From contig RAYQ01000006.1 in the NCBI GenBank assembly GCA_003612395.1, forward strand, positions 1-64,000: a stretch of DNA of 64,000 bases. The letters run 5' to 3'. Each line of letters opens with the position of its first letter. The stretch's first letter is position 1. A program made the translations under genes and the position numbers. This DNA is from Parablautia intestinalis (lineage in GTDB: Bacteria > Bacillota > Clostridia > Lachnospirales > Lachnospiraceae). Positions 8,157-16,418 of this stretch are shown piece by piece. The notes below the pieces were generated by a model. The model made no database searches. It was given only the letters and a program-made list of their open reading frames with translations, and was not told where the DNA came from.

Positions 8157-8179
8157 CCTTTCCGTAACCTGCAAACTTT
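8157..8179 (-). repeat. RBS-bearing 23-nt repeat before CPBP gene
   Basis: On the minus strand AAAGTTTGCAGGTTACGGAA continues into AGG, 2 nt before the CPBP ATG. It matches 9893-9915 at 22 of 23 positions and contributes the GGAAAGG ribosome-binding site at both genes. Confidence 0.65.
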
Positions 8180-8237
8180 GGACTGCAGGCACAAACACCA
8201 ATTCCATCTGCCCGCTTTAGCGGGCGCATAAATTAAC

Positions 8238-9080
8238 TTATACAAGTTTGATCCCATCCGGTTCTATCACGATAAGCCGCTGCTTGTATAAATTGCCCAC
8301 GGCACGTTTAAATTCATTTTTGCTCATGCCTGTAGCGCTTCTGATTATTTCCGGATCGGCTTTATCATTAAAAGGCAGTTTACCCCCTTTATCCTTCAGC
8401 ATCTTCATTATCTGCTCCGCATCTCTGCCTATTTGAATATAAGCTTTTTCCCGCAGGCTTAAAGTTAATTTGCCATCCTCAAGAACTCCCGCAACCCTGG
8501 CCGTAATCTTATCTCCCACTTTGACATTTCCTGTGGGCTCTCTTTTGGGTATCATGCCGCAGTAGCAATTATCCACAGCAACAAACATTCCAAAATTAGG
8601 AATAACCTCATAAACCCGGCCCTCCACCTTATCATCCTTTTTATATGGACTGTCCGTCCGCAGATAAGGATACACTTTCATAGTGGTGCAGAGCCGTCCG
8701 CTTTTATCAATGTAAAGCGCAACCAGACAGTCCTGCCCTTCCTGCACCTTTATGGTCTGCTCCTTGAACGGAAGAAGCAGATCCTTTTCCAGTTTCCACT
8801 CCAGAAAAGCGCCAATTTTTCCTACTTCCTTTACCTTAAGGACAGCTGTCTCCCCTACGGAAAATTCCGGCTGTCTGGTGGTTGCTATTATCCTGTCCAT
8901 AGAATCCTTGTAAATAAATACATTCAGGCTGTCTCCTGTCTTAGCCTGCGCCGGTACCTCCTTTTTAGGCAGCAGCACCCTCTCCTGCGGTTCTCCTCCC
9001 TCTTTCGTGTCAGCCAGATACACGCCAAAATCAACTTTCTTTACAATTGTCAGTTCCTGCCTTACTCCTAACTGTATCAT
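8238..9080 (-). CDS. cvfB: CvfB-type S1 RNA-binding protein
   Basis: 280 aa. S1-like OB domains in tandem (first about 3-65, next about 70-135, S1 about 145-215) followed by a winged-helix domain ending KQRLIVIEPDGIKLV, the CvfB layout. Staphylococcal CvfB binds RNA and affects virulence gene expression; in general the family is an RNA-binding regulator. The start is ATG 9080 behind AGGAGG, which is part of a palindromic repeat. Orientation and spacing suggest co-transcription with the upstream thioesterase. Confidence 0.88.
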   Translation of the reverse strand: MIQLGVRQELTIVKKVDFGVYLADTKEGGEPQERVLLPKKEVPAQAKTGDSLNVFIYKDSMDRIIATTRQPEFSVGETAVLKVKEVGKIGAFLEWKLEKDLLLPFKEQTIKVQEGQDCLVALYIDKSGRLCTTMKVYPYLRTDSPYKKDDKVEGRVYEVIPNFGMFVAVDNCYCGMIPKREPTGNVKVGDKITARVAGVLEDGKLTLSLREKAYIQIGRDAEQIMKMLKDKGGKLPFNDKADPEIIRSATGMSKNEFKRAVGNLYKQRLIVIEPDGIKLV

Positions 9081-9081
9081 G

Positions 9082-9117
9082 CTTATACCTCCTGCATATA
9101 ATAGGCAGAGCCTATTG
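9082..9117 (-). repeat. palindrome plus RBS before cvfB
   Basis: Minus strand: AATAGGC TCT GCCTATT hairpin, then ATATGCAGGAGGTATAAG and the ATG of cvfB. The same unit, with small changes, precedes ylbF (16384-16418) and, less closely, the dehydrogenase at 56481. Confidence 0.7.
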
Positions 9118-9159
9118 TTCTATATTGCAAACTGCGCTTGCGATACATTGCCAGATCTG

Positions 9160-9885
9160 TTACTTTATCTGATCTCCTTCTTCCTGAAACTCCACAATAC
9201 AGCAAACTTTCTCTGTTCCATCCTTTAAAGCAACTGTCGTTTTGTTACCCGTTTCAATCATTGTGTAAGGGGTCAGCACATCCCCAAGCACCACCTGCTT
9301 CTTATATTCTGCACGCAGCTGCTTTATCCTGCCGCTGCTTTTCAGGCTGTCTATGGCTATTTTGACAAACTGTCCGTTGTTGACATGGTGATTCGTGTCC
9401 AAATGACGAGGGCGGATGGGCACCTTTTCCTGCTGCTCCATATTTTCAGAAATTTGTATTTTTCTGGACGCATATTCCATATCAAGCTTAGGCTCTAAAA
9501 TATATTTCTCCCGCATATCTTCGGGCGCTTTCACCGGCATACCCGTCTGTGTATTTAACAGACTCCAGATTGTATTGGCACAGGCCAGCCGGTCTCCCTT
9601 TTCATCTGTCATAAGAAAGTTCCGAAAGCCTAAAAATCCCTTAAAATCGTATGGCGCAGTTCCTATTGTCACCGTTTCACCCAGATTGGGATAGCGTTCT
9701 ACCACAATCTGCCAGAAAGACATCACCCAAACCAAATGCCGTTCCTTTAAACAATCCACACCCAGTCCCAGATCCTCAGACTGAAAGGTAGAACAATCCT
9801 GAAAATAGTCAAGCAGTGATTCCAGCCTCAAATGTCCCGACTCGTCCAGCTCACTATATCTGATTCTGCTTTTATAACTATACAT
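9160..9885 (-). CDS. acyl-ACP thioesterase (FatA/FatB-like)
   Basis: 241 aa from ATG 9885 (RBS GGAAAGG, 7 nt); 30 extra codons upstream lack support. Double hot-dog fold of bacterial acyl-ACP thioesterases: first domain opening RIRYSELDESGHL and SFWQIVVERYP, second domain with the catalytic-region motif LDTNHHVNNGQFV containing the conserved Asn and His. It hydrolyses acyl-ACP to free fatty acids, ending chain elongation. In anaerobic gut Firmicutes such genes are thought to supply free fatty acids or tune membrane lipid composition. No fatty-acid genes lie beside it. Confidence 0.9.
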   Translation of the reverse strand: MYSYKSRIRYSELDESGHLRLESLLDYFQDCSTFQSEDLGLGVDCLKERHLVWVMSFWQIVVERYPNLGETVTIGTAPYDFKGFLGFRNFLMTDEKGDRLACANTIWSLLNTQTGMPVKAPEDMREKYILEPKLDMEYASRKIQISENMEQQEKVPIRPRHLDTNHHVNNGQFVKIAIDSLKSSGRIKQLRAEYKKQVVLGDVLTPYTMIETGNKTTVALKDGTEKVCCIVEFQEEGDQIK

Positions 9886-9892
9886 ATTAACA

Positions 9893-9915
9893 CCTTTCCG
9901 TAACCTGTAAACTTT
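9893..9915 (-). repeat. RBS-bearing 23-nt repeat before thioesterase gene
   Basis: Second copy of the repeat at 8157-8179, one mismatch in 23, placed 7 nt before the thioesterase ATG and providing its GGAAAGG site. Confidence 0.65.
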
Positions 9916-10022
9916 CCTGCATACTGTGCAACCAGGCAGATAAGATTTTCTCCCTGCCCGCCGCGCAGCCCGCATGCTGTGTCAACAGCAAACTTCTATG
10001 TGCCGGCCTGTGCATAAAAAAC

Positions 10023-10048
10023 ACCCAATGGAAAAAATCCCATTGGGT
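10023..10048 (-). terminator. terminator of tRNA-Gln
   Basis: Perfect stem ACCCAATGG / CCATTGGGT, then GTTTTTT on the minus strand, directly after the tRNA 3' end. Confidence 0.85.
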
Positions 10049-10055
10049 TTATAAG

Positions 10056-10127
10056 CTGGGCTACAAGGATTCGAACCTTGAAATGACGGAGTCAGAGTCC
10101 GTTGCCTTACCGTTTGGCGATAGCCCA
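10056..10127 (-). tRNA. tRNA-Gln (anticodon CTG)
   Basis: A full cloverleaf can be drawn: acceptor TGGGCTA / TAGCCCA with U1-A72 typical of tRNA-Gln, anticodon stem ACGGA / TCCGT with loop CTCTGAC giving anticodon CTG, and T-arm GGTTCGAATCC. The 3' CCA is not encoded, so the tRNA depends on the CCA-adding enzyme found at 40818-42149. It decodes CAG; a separate TTG isoacceptor is expected elsewhere in the genome. Confidence 0.95.
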
Positions 10128-10299
10128 ATGTCAATTACTTAGAGTATTATACACGATAATAATTCATTTGGCAAGCATTATTTTTAATTTTTTTTAAACT
10201 GCGCATTCTAAGAAAAAAATGTTTTCAACTTATCAAAAATCTGGTATCTTTAATTTGTAAGAATACTCATATATGCATTTTGACTAGGAGGGTTATTTT

Positions 10300-10971
10300 A
10301 TGAGATATTTTTTTAACGGTAAAATTGACAAAGTAGACGACCTTTATACGATACGAATCCCGTTTAATGTGTGGGAAGTCTGTAAAAAGCGTGATGTAAT
10401 TGAAGCAGAACTGGTTTTGGACAACAAAATTATTGAATGCGACTTAATCCCTGAAGCAAAGGGCAATTACAAAATTCATCTCCAGGAAGACGATGTTTCC
10501 CATGTTGACATTACCAAAGAGCACAAGATTCTCCTTCACATTACCAAAAGCTTAATTCAAATTAATCAAAACAGTCCTTATAGTTTTGATAACCCCATCC
10601 GCAAGATTGACGGCATTGACATTATCATCCAGCCTGAGGACGGCCTTTGCGGTCAGACCTGTGTTGCCATGTTAGCAGGCATTACCATTGCCGAGGTCAT
10701 CAGTGTTATGGACTGCCGTGAATGGCAGGCAACTATGGGACGTGTTATTTCCGCTTTAAATTATTATGGCATTGATCACAGTGATGTCATTGTCTATACG
10801 GAAGGCCAAAAGGCTATTCTCCCCAAGTGCTGTATTTTAATGGAAAAGATGGGACTTTACTGTCATTACCTGGTACATTATGACGGCAAATTCTATGATT
10901 CCAATCTGGGTATCATCCCCGAATATGATATGAGCAAGCTCCTGGGCTATCTGGAGGTAAAGGTTGACTGA
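10300..10971 (+). CDS. papain-like/C39-like cysteine protease fold protein with N-terminal DUF1905-like domain
   Basis: 223 aa, ATG behind AGGAGGG. Residues 1-85 resemble the small AbrB/DUF1905-type beta barrel. Residues 105-205 carry the papain-like C39 pattern complete with candidate catalytic residues: Gln111 and Cys117 (QPEDGLCGQTC), His189 (CHYLVHYDGKFYD) and Asp200. There is no signal peptide or membrane segment, so it acts in the cytoplasm, unlike bacteriocin-processing C39 domains, which sit on ABC exporters. It is monocistronic, between tRNA-Gln and glnN, with its own terminator. Substrate unknown; an amidase or transferase activity is as possible as proteolysis. Confidence 0.6.
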   Translation: MRYFFNGKIDKVDDLYTIRIPFNVWEVCKKRDVIEAELVLDNKIIECDLIPEAKGNYKIHLQEDDVSHVDITKEHKILLHITKSLIQINQNSPYSFDNPIRKIDGIDIIIQPEDGLCGQTCVAMLAGITIAEVISVMDCREWQATMGRVISALNYYGIDHSDVIVYTEGQKAILPKCCILMEKMGLYCHYLVHYDGKFYDSNLGIIPEYDMSKLLGYLEVKVD

Positions 10972-10979
10972 CAACGGCT

Positions 10980-11005
10980 CCCGGCTTCATGCCGGGGGTA
11001 TGTTT
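10980..11005 (+). terminator. terminator of the C39-like gene
   Basis: CCCGGC / GCCGGG stem, 5-nt loop, then GGTATGTTTTT. The T-run is offset, so efficiency is uncertain. Confidence 0.55.
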
Positions 11006-11112
11006 TTATGCGCAGAAGCGCGTAAGGAAAATAGCTGCCGGAGCAACACGCGCTTTGCGCAGCGGTTAGAAAAAAATTTCCACTGCGCAGGCCCGCATAA
11101 AAAATATCAGGT

Positions 11113-13224
11113 TTACACCTCGAAAATCAGATCTCCATAGGTGGGAATCGGCCAAATCTTTTTGTCCACCATCATTTCAACTTCATCTGCGGGCGCCCGC
11201 AGCTCATCCATAGCGGTTTTCACAACATCCTTATAATAGAAAGCCTGCTCTTTCACATTGCTTACTTCCCCTGCCTTTGCCAGAGCATCCTCCAGTTTCT
11301 TCAGGCCTGACTTCATAGCCGAAAGCTTTTCGGAAACAGTCTTTAACAGTTCCGCGGATGCGGATGCATCCGCCCCTGCTTCTCTCACTGCAATAACGGT
11401 GTCCGCAAGGGATTTTGTATATCTGATCACAGCGGGTATAATCTGCTTGGAGGCCATGTCAATCATGGTAAGGGCTTCTATATTAATAGTCTTTGTGTAG
11501 GTTTCATAAAGAATTTCCTCCCGGGACTCTAACTCTGCCTTGGTAAAAATACCAAATTTTTCAAACAGCTTTACAGCCTTATCGGTGGTAAGTGTATCCA
11601 CCGCCTCAACCATGGACTTGATATTGGGGAGTCCTCTCCTTTCAGCCTCTTTTACCCATTCGTCTGAATAGCCGTTGCCGTTAAAAATAATTCTCTGATG
11701 CTTTGTCAGGTATTCCTTAATCAGGTCATGAACCGCCAAATCAAAATCGTCCGCTTTTTCAAGAATATCCGCCGCTTCACAGAAAGCCTCCGCAACGATT
11801 GCATTCAAAATCGTATTGGGACTTCCAATAGAGTCCGCAGAACCCACCATACGGAATTCAAATTTATTTCCGGTAAAGGCAAAGGGCGATGTCCTGTTCC
11901 GGTCCGTTGCATCCTTTGTAAAATCAGGCAGTGTGGAAACGCCTGTCTCCAGCTTGCCGCCCTTTAGCACATGCGCAGCCTCTCCGGTTTCAACCAGCTG
12001 TTTCACCACGTCCTCAAGCTGTTCCCCAAGAAATACGGAGATAATGGCAGGCGGTGCCTCGTTGGCTCCAAGCCTGTGATCGTTGCCCACATCAGAAGCG
12101 CTCTGACGAAGCAGATCCGCATGTATGTCAACCGCCTTGATGATGCAGGCAAGCACCAGCAAAAACTGAACATTTTCATTTGGTGTGTCGCCGGGATCCA
12201 GCAGGTTTACGCCGTTATCCGTGCAAAGTGACCAGTTATTATGTTTTCCGGAACCGTTTACGCCTGCAAAAGGCTTTTCATGAAGCAGGCAGGTAAGTCC
12301 ATGGCGTCCAGCCACTTTTTTCATGGTTTCCATAACCAGCTGATTGTGATCAACCGCAATATTCGCTGTTTCATAGATAGATGCCAGCTCATGCTGGGCA
12401 GGCGCCACTTCATTATGCTGGGTTTTGGCTGTAACCCCCAATTTCCATAACTCAATGTTTAAGTCCTTCATATAGGCGCCAATACGTTCCCGTATGGTTC
12501 CAAAATAATGATCCTCCAATTCCTGCCCCTTCGGCGCAGGCGCTCCAAACAGGGTACGGCCTGTAAAAATAAGATCGGTTCTCTTTAAATATTTTTCTCT
12601 GTCCACCAGAAAATACTCCTGCTCCGGTCCCACGCTTGCGGCTACCTTTGTGGCCTCCGTGTTTTTAAAAAGTCTTACGATACGCAGAGCCTGCACGTTA
12701 ATTGCCTCCATGGAGCGCAGCAGCGGGGTTTTCTTATCCAGCGCTTCCCCCTTATAAGAACAGAATGCAGTGGGAATGCAGAGAATCACACCTGTTGCAT
12801 CTTCTTTTAAGAAAGCAGGTGAAGTAATATCCCACGCCGTATATCCTCTTGCTTCGAAGGTAGCTCTAAGACCTCCGGAGGGAAAAGAAGAAGCGTCAGG
12901 TTCACCCTTGATCAATTCTTTACCGGAAAATTCCATAAGCATTTTACCATTTTCGTCCGGATTGGAAATAAAAGAATCATGCTTTTCAGCGGTGATGCCG
13001 GTTAATGGCTGAAACCAGTGAGTGTAATGGGTCGCGCCATTTTCCACGGCCCAGTCTTTCATCTCCTTTGCAACAACATCCGCTGTTGCCAGTGACAGCT
13101 CGCCGCCATTTTCCATCACTTTGATTACTTCCCTGTAAACATTTTTAGGTAATCTTTCCTTCATAGTAGCGCGTGTGAATACTTTACTTGCAAAAATTTC
13201 TTCAACGTTAATTACTTCACTCAT
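11113..13224 (-). CDS. glnN: glutamine synthetase type III
   Basis: 703 aa from ATG 13224 (RBS AAGGAAG). The length of about 700 and the start [19 protein letters not shown] are characteristic of GSIII, distinct from the ~450-residue GSI. It makes glutamine from glutamate, ammonia and ATP, probably as a dodecamer. Catalytic-core segments visible include the glutamate-binding region [15 protein letters not shown] and [18 protein letters not shown] is the main or sole GS in many gut anaerobes. An intrinsic-terminator-like hairpin lies about 35 nt before the start codon, suggesting nitrogen-dependent attenuation. No GlnR, PII or amt gene is adjacent. Confidence 0.96.
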   Translation of the reverse strand: MSEVINVEEIFASKVFTRATMKERLPKNVYREVIKVMENGGELSLATADVVAKEMKDWAVENGATHYTHWFQPLTGITAEKHDSFISNPDENGKMLMEFSGKELIKGEPDASSFPSGGLRATFEARGYTAWDITSPAFLKEDATGVILCIPTAFCSYKGEALDKKTPLLRSMEAINVQALRIVRLFKNTEATKVAASVGPEQEYFLVDREKYLKRTDLIFTGRTLFGAPAPKGQELEDHYFGTIRERIGAYMKDLNIELWKLGVTAKTQHNEVAPAQHELASIYETANIAVDHNQLVMETMKKVAGRHGLTCLLHEKPFAGVNGSGKHNNWSLCTDNGVNLLDPGDTPNENVQFLLVLACIIKAVDIHADLLRQSASDVGNDHRLGANEAPPAIISVFLGEQLEDVVKQLVETGEAAHVLKGGKLETGVSTLPDFTKDATDRNRTSPFAFTGNKFEFRMVGSADSIGSPNTILNAIVAEAFCEAADILEKADDFDLAVHDLIKEYLTKHQRIIFNGNGYSDEWVKEAERRGLPNIKSMVEAVDTLTTDKAVKLFEKFGIFTKAELESREEILYETYTKTINIEALTMIDMASKQIIPAVIRYTKSLADTVIAVREAGADASASAELLKTVSEKLSAMKSGLKKLEDALAKAGEVSNVKEQAFYYKDVVKTAMDELRAPADEVEMMVDKKIWPIPTYGDLIFEV

Positions 13225-13258
13225 TCTTCTACTTCCTTTCGTAATTTTCCTTACAAAT

Positions 13259-13288
13259 AAAAAATGTCCCAAAAAACTTTGGGAACAT
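13259..13288 (-). promoter_or_regulatory. terminator-like hairpin in glnN leader (possible attenuator)
   Basis: Minus strand: ATGT(T)CCCAAA / TTTGGGACAT stem with a one-base bulge, followed by six T. It lies between the trhP gene end and the glnN ATG, only about 35 nt from the ATG, too close for a promoter to fit downstream. It therefore lies inside the glnN leader or in a long trhP 3' region. Confidence 0.5.
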
Positions 13289-13511
13289 CTTTGTTCGTAG
13301 CATTACTTTATAAATTTTCTTCGTTTTTTAAGATACACGATAATTTGTGAAATTGCAATACCCATTTTTTAATTTTATCAGATTTGGCTAAAAAGAGCTA
13401 AAGAGCAGTAAATCAAATAGACATATTGTACAGCCTGGCCATCGCCACGCCAGCCGCCCGGCGCAAAACGCTTTTTAATCCGCTCCCAAAACCAGACTAT
13501 TAAAGCTGCCT

Positions 13512-14741
13512 TTAGCTCTTTTTCCGAATCCTTAAGATATCATAGGGGGCCGGTTTTTTATCCAGTCCCACCCACAGAATTTCCCTCGCATGAGGCGCGC
13601 TTAAAACCGCTTCTCCCTCCATTGTCATCAGAGATACTACTTTAGCCGGAATATTCCTGCCATCAGGCTTCATAATCTCTATTTCCTCTTCCACACTGAA
13701 TTTATTTTTCTGCTCTATCCGGGCCAGTCCATCTCCGGACACTTCCCAGACAATACCAAGATAAATATATTCGCTTATGTAGGTACTGTTATCATAGATT
13801 TGCGCAGTTTCATCAGGTTTCCCAAAATAAAAGCCCGTGGAAAACTTTCGGTAAGTGCACTTTGCAATCTCCTCCTTATACCAATCCATATTAGCCTGGT
13901 ACTTTTCCTCTGATTCCAGGTAATCATCAATTGCTTTTCTGTAAGTCCTCGCAACAGTCGCCACATAAAGCGCGTTTTTCATTCTTCCCTCTATTTTAAA
14001 GCTGTCAATCCCTGCATCCACTAATTCCGGTATATGCTCTATCATGCACAGATCTCTGGAATTAAAAATATAAGTGCCTCTTTCATTTTCATAAACCGGA
14101 AGATATTCTCCCGGACGTGTTTCCTCCACCACGGCATAGTTCCATCTGCACGGATGGGTACAGGCTCCCTGATTTGCATCTCTCCCCACGAAATAATTGC
14201 TCAGCAGGCACCTGCCGGAATAGGAAATACACATTGCCCCGTGAATAAAGCTTTCTATCTCCATATCCTCCGGTATTCTGCGGCGGATTTCTTTTATCTC
14301 GCTTAAAGAAAGCTCTCTTGCACAGACCACTCTCTTAGCTCCCAGCTTATGCCAGAACAGATACGTCATATAATTGGTGTTGTTTGCCTGGGTTGAAACA
14401 TGGATGTCGATTTTGGGGCAAATCTCCTTCGCTAACGTAAACATACCGGGATCCGCAATAATAAGAGCATCCGGCTTCATCTCTTTTAATTCATGAAAAT
14501 AGACTTCCGCACCCCCAAGATCCCTGTTATGAGCCAGTATATTTGCCGTCACATGCACCCGCACGTTATGGGCATGGGCAAAGGTGATTCCTTCCCGCAT
14601 CTCTTCTATGGAAAAATTTTTCGCCTTAGCCCGAAGTCCAAAGGCTTCCCCTCCTATATATACGGCATCCGCGCCAAACCGTACCGCTGTTTTTAGGACC
14701 TCCAGAGAACTGGCCGGTATCAAAAGTTCAGGTTTTCGCAT
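13512..14741 (-). CDS. trhP: U32 family tRNA hydroxylation protein (TrhP-like)
   Basis: 409 aa. The peptidase U32 fold with its signature around SGRCLLSNYFVGRD followed by conserved cysteines (GACTHPCRW), which in this family coordinate an iron-sulfur cluster. Despite the family name, RlhA and TrhP members hydroxylate RNA; B. subtilis TrhP1/TrhP2 hydroxylate U34 of tRNA to ho5U using prephenate. The gene order mltG-trmR-trhP matches B. subtilis yrrL-yrrM-yrrO, and TrmR methylates the product to mo5U34. Only one U32 gene is present here rather than the yrrN-yrrO pair. Confidence is high in the family, good in the tRNA role. Confidence 0.85.
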   Translation of the reverse strand: MRKPELLIPASSLEVLKTAVRFGADAVYIGGEAFGLRAKAKNFSIEEMREGITFAHAHNVRVHVTANILAHNRDLGGAEVYFHELKEMKPDALIIADPGMFTLAKEICPKIDIHVSTQANNTNYMTYLFWHKLGAKRVVCARELSLSEIKEIRRRIPEDMEIESFIHGAMCISYSGRCLLSNYFVGRDANQGACTHPCRWNYAVVEETRPGEYLPVYENERGTYIFNSRDLCMIEHIPELVDAGIDSFKIEGRMKNALYVATVARTYRKAIDDYLESEEKYQANMDWYKEEIAKCTYRKFSTGFYFGKPDETAQIYDNSTYISEYIYLGIVWEVSGDGLARIEQKNKFSVEEEIEIMKPDGRNIPAKVVSLMTMEGEAVLSAPHAREILWVGLDKKPAPYDILRIRKKS

Positions 14742-14873
14742 TTATTTCCCACCCTAATTCTTCGCCTTTTCTTCTTCACGCTTCTAAACATGCCTTGCGG
14801 CACAAACACTACATAAATTATTTTGATGACTTAGATTTTCTCAGGCGGCGTTCTCTGACGCCTTAGAAAATCT

Positions 14874-15533
14874 TCATCTCTTTTTTACACTTACTGTCAC
14901 CCCATCCCCTACCGGAAGAATAGCTGTCTGGAGCTGCTCATTATGTTTTAATTCGTAAAGATATTCCCGCATCCTTCCGTGAATAGTGCGGTCCCTTCTT
15001 GTCACTGCAAAGCGGGACTCCATCACATTCCCATCCTGCAGCACATTGTCCGATATCAGAATACCTCCAACAGGCATAAGCCGCAGAACATCCGGCAGAA
15101 AATGGATATACTGTCCCTTGGCTGCATCCATAAAAATAAAATCATAGGGACCCGCCAGCTTTGATAGCCATTCGGACGCATCACCCTCTAACAGCAGGAT
15201 AGCCTTTTCTTTTCCTGCCTTTTTAAAATTCTCTTTGGCAAGGGGAATTCTTTTTTCGTACTTCTCAATGGTAGTAATTTTACAGTTCTCCGGTCCATAC
15301 TCGCTCATAAGAAGGGCCGAAAAGCCAATGGCTGTTCCCACCTCCAAAACCTCCTCCGGTTCTTTCATGGCAAGAAGGAGCTTTAAAAGGCTCTGGGTCT
15401 CCGGCCTTATAATCGGTACGTTTGTCCTGATGGCAAACTGTTCAAGCTCATCTAAAAAGGGGGTATTGCCTGTATCAAAGGAATTGATAAACGCGCTGAT
15501 TCTATTCTCCGCTTTCAGGCTGCTCTCCTCCAT
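14874..15533 (-). CDS. trmR: tRNA 5-hydroxyuridine methyltransferase (TrmR-like O-methyltransferase)
   Basis: 219 aa from ATG 15533 with RBS GGAGGT. Class I SAM-dependent methyltransferase of the COMT/O-methyltransferase 3 family: motif I VLEVGTAIGFSALLM, motif with FIFMDAAKGQY (metal/catalytic Asp region) and GGILISDNVLQDG. By synteny with B. subtilis yrrM it should methylate ho5U34 to mo5U34, following TrhP from the next gene. The ATG lies within the 3' end of the mltG-like gene (32-bp overlap), so the two are likely coupled in translation. Confidence 0.85.
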   Translation of the reverse strand: MEESSLKAENRISAFINSFDTGNTPFLDELEQFAIRTNVPIIRPETQSLLKLLLAMKEPEEVLEVGTAIGFSALLMSEYGPENCKITTIEKYEKRIPLAKENFKKAGKEKAILLLEGDASEWLSKLAGPYDFIFMDAAKGQYIHFLPDVLRLMPVGGILISDNVLQDGNVMESRFAVTRRDRTIHGRMREYLYELKHNEQLQTAILPVGDGVTVSVKKR

Positions 15534-16005
15534 CCTGAGGCACCTCCTCCCCGACAGGCTCAGTGCCTTGTTCACCTTCCGTATCCTGCGCTTCTCCCGC
15601 CACAGGCGTGGATGTGCTTTGGGCCGAATCGGTTTCCTGTGCCACAGGAGTAGCCATAATCTCCAGCATCTGCCCTGCTGTCATATCTGTGCTTAAATCA
15701 TATATACCGGGGATAATTTTTCCATGGTAGGCGGAAAGAAGCTCCTGCATCATGAACAAATTTGCATCCTCGATCAGTCCTCTTTCTTCCAGCATCCGGG
15801 CAATTTCTTTTAAAGAAGCCGACTCCTCCACGCTTACCGTAATAGTCCTGCCGCCTGAGGCGGACACAGGCTGATCTGCAAACACTCTGTATCCAAACTC
15901 ATACGCCTGGGTAGCGCCGCGGAAAACAAATACGATAACCGCAGCAATAATCACCACTTTGATGATGGTTTCCACCACTGTAGCGATTAAATATTTTGTA
16001 CTCAT
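15502..16005 (-). CDS. truncated MltG/YceG-like membrane protein, catalytic domain absent
   Basis: 167 aa from ATG 16005. A membrane helix (about 14-33) is followed by one LysM-like module of the MltG type (ITVSVEESASLKEIARMLEERGLI and IIPGIYDLSTDMTAGQMLEIM), then an acidic, low-complexity tail rich in Glu, Gly and Thr. Full MltG proteins are about 330-380 aa and carry a catalytic transglycosylase domain with an essential Glu after the LysM-like part; here that domain is missing without any sign of frameshift. It occupies the mltG slot upstream of trmR. It may be a non-catalytic relative that binds peptidoglycan or partners the synthesis machinery. Confidence 0.75.
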   Translation of the reverse strand: MSTKYLIATVVETIIKVVIIAAVIVFVFRGATQAYEFGYRVFADQPVSASGGRTITVSVEESASLKEIARMLEERGLIEDANLFMMQELLSAYHGKIIPGIYDLSTDMTAGQMLEIMATPVAQETDSAQSTSTPVAGEAQDTEGEQGTEPVGEEVPQDGGEQPESGE

Positions 16006-16046
16006 AAAAATCCCCATACCTTTCCGTTCTACTTTTATAGAAACAT

Positions 16047-16379
16047 TCACTCAAAATCCAGTTCATATGCAATAGATGTATCTACCTCCTGCATCAGCCG
16101 GCAAAATGCCAGCTCTGCGCGCAGGAAATCATTTACCATGGGATCTTCACGGAATTTCTCATACTCCCGCTCAAAAGCTTCCATTTTTTCAAACAGCTCA
16201 TCCACCTGAGCGGTATTTTGAATTTCGTAATTCCGCCTGCGGAACTCGTTAATCTTCTCATACATCTCCGGTTTTTCCTTTATTCTTTCAAGCTGATAAC
16301 GATATTTTCTGTAGGTTTCCGTATTTTTAACCGCACCAACAAACCATTCTACGGCCGCTTCCATGTGACTGTCCAGCAT
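16047..16379 (-). CDS. YlbF family regulator
   Basis: 110 aa from ATG 16379, preceded by AGGAGG within a palindromic repeat; upstream codons of the frame overlap rnj and are not used. All-helical YlbF/YmcA (Com_YlbF) fold with the region YEKINEFRRRNYEIQ. In B. subtilis YlbF, YmcA and YaaT form the Y complex that steers RNase Y and promotes competence and sporulation. Its position immediately after rnj, another mRNA-decay enzyme, fits a role in RNA turnover. Confidence 0.82.
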   Translation of the reverse strand: MLDSHMEAAVEWFVGAVKNTETYRKYRYQLERIKEKPEMYEKINEFRRRNYEIQNTAQVDELFEKMEAFEREYEKFREDPMVNDFLRAELAFCRLMQEVDTSIAYELDFE

Positions 16380-16383
16380 GACT

Positions 16384-16418
16384 CTTATACCTCCTGCATA
16401 CAATAGGCAAAGCCTTAT
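16384..16418 (-). repeat. palindrome plus RBS before ylbF
   Basis: Minus strand: AAGGC TTT GCCTAT hairpin, then TGTATGCAGGAGGTATAAG 4 nt before the ylbF ATG. The TATGCAGGAGGTATAAG string is identical to that before cvfB. The palindrome overlaps the stop codon of rnj. Confidence 0.7.
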
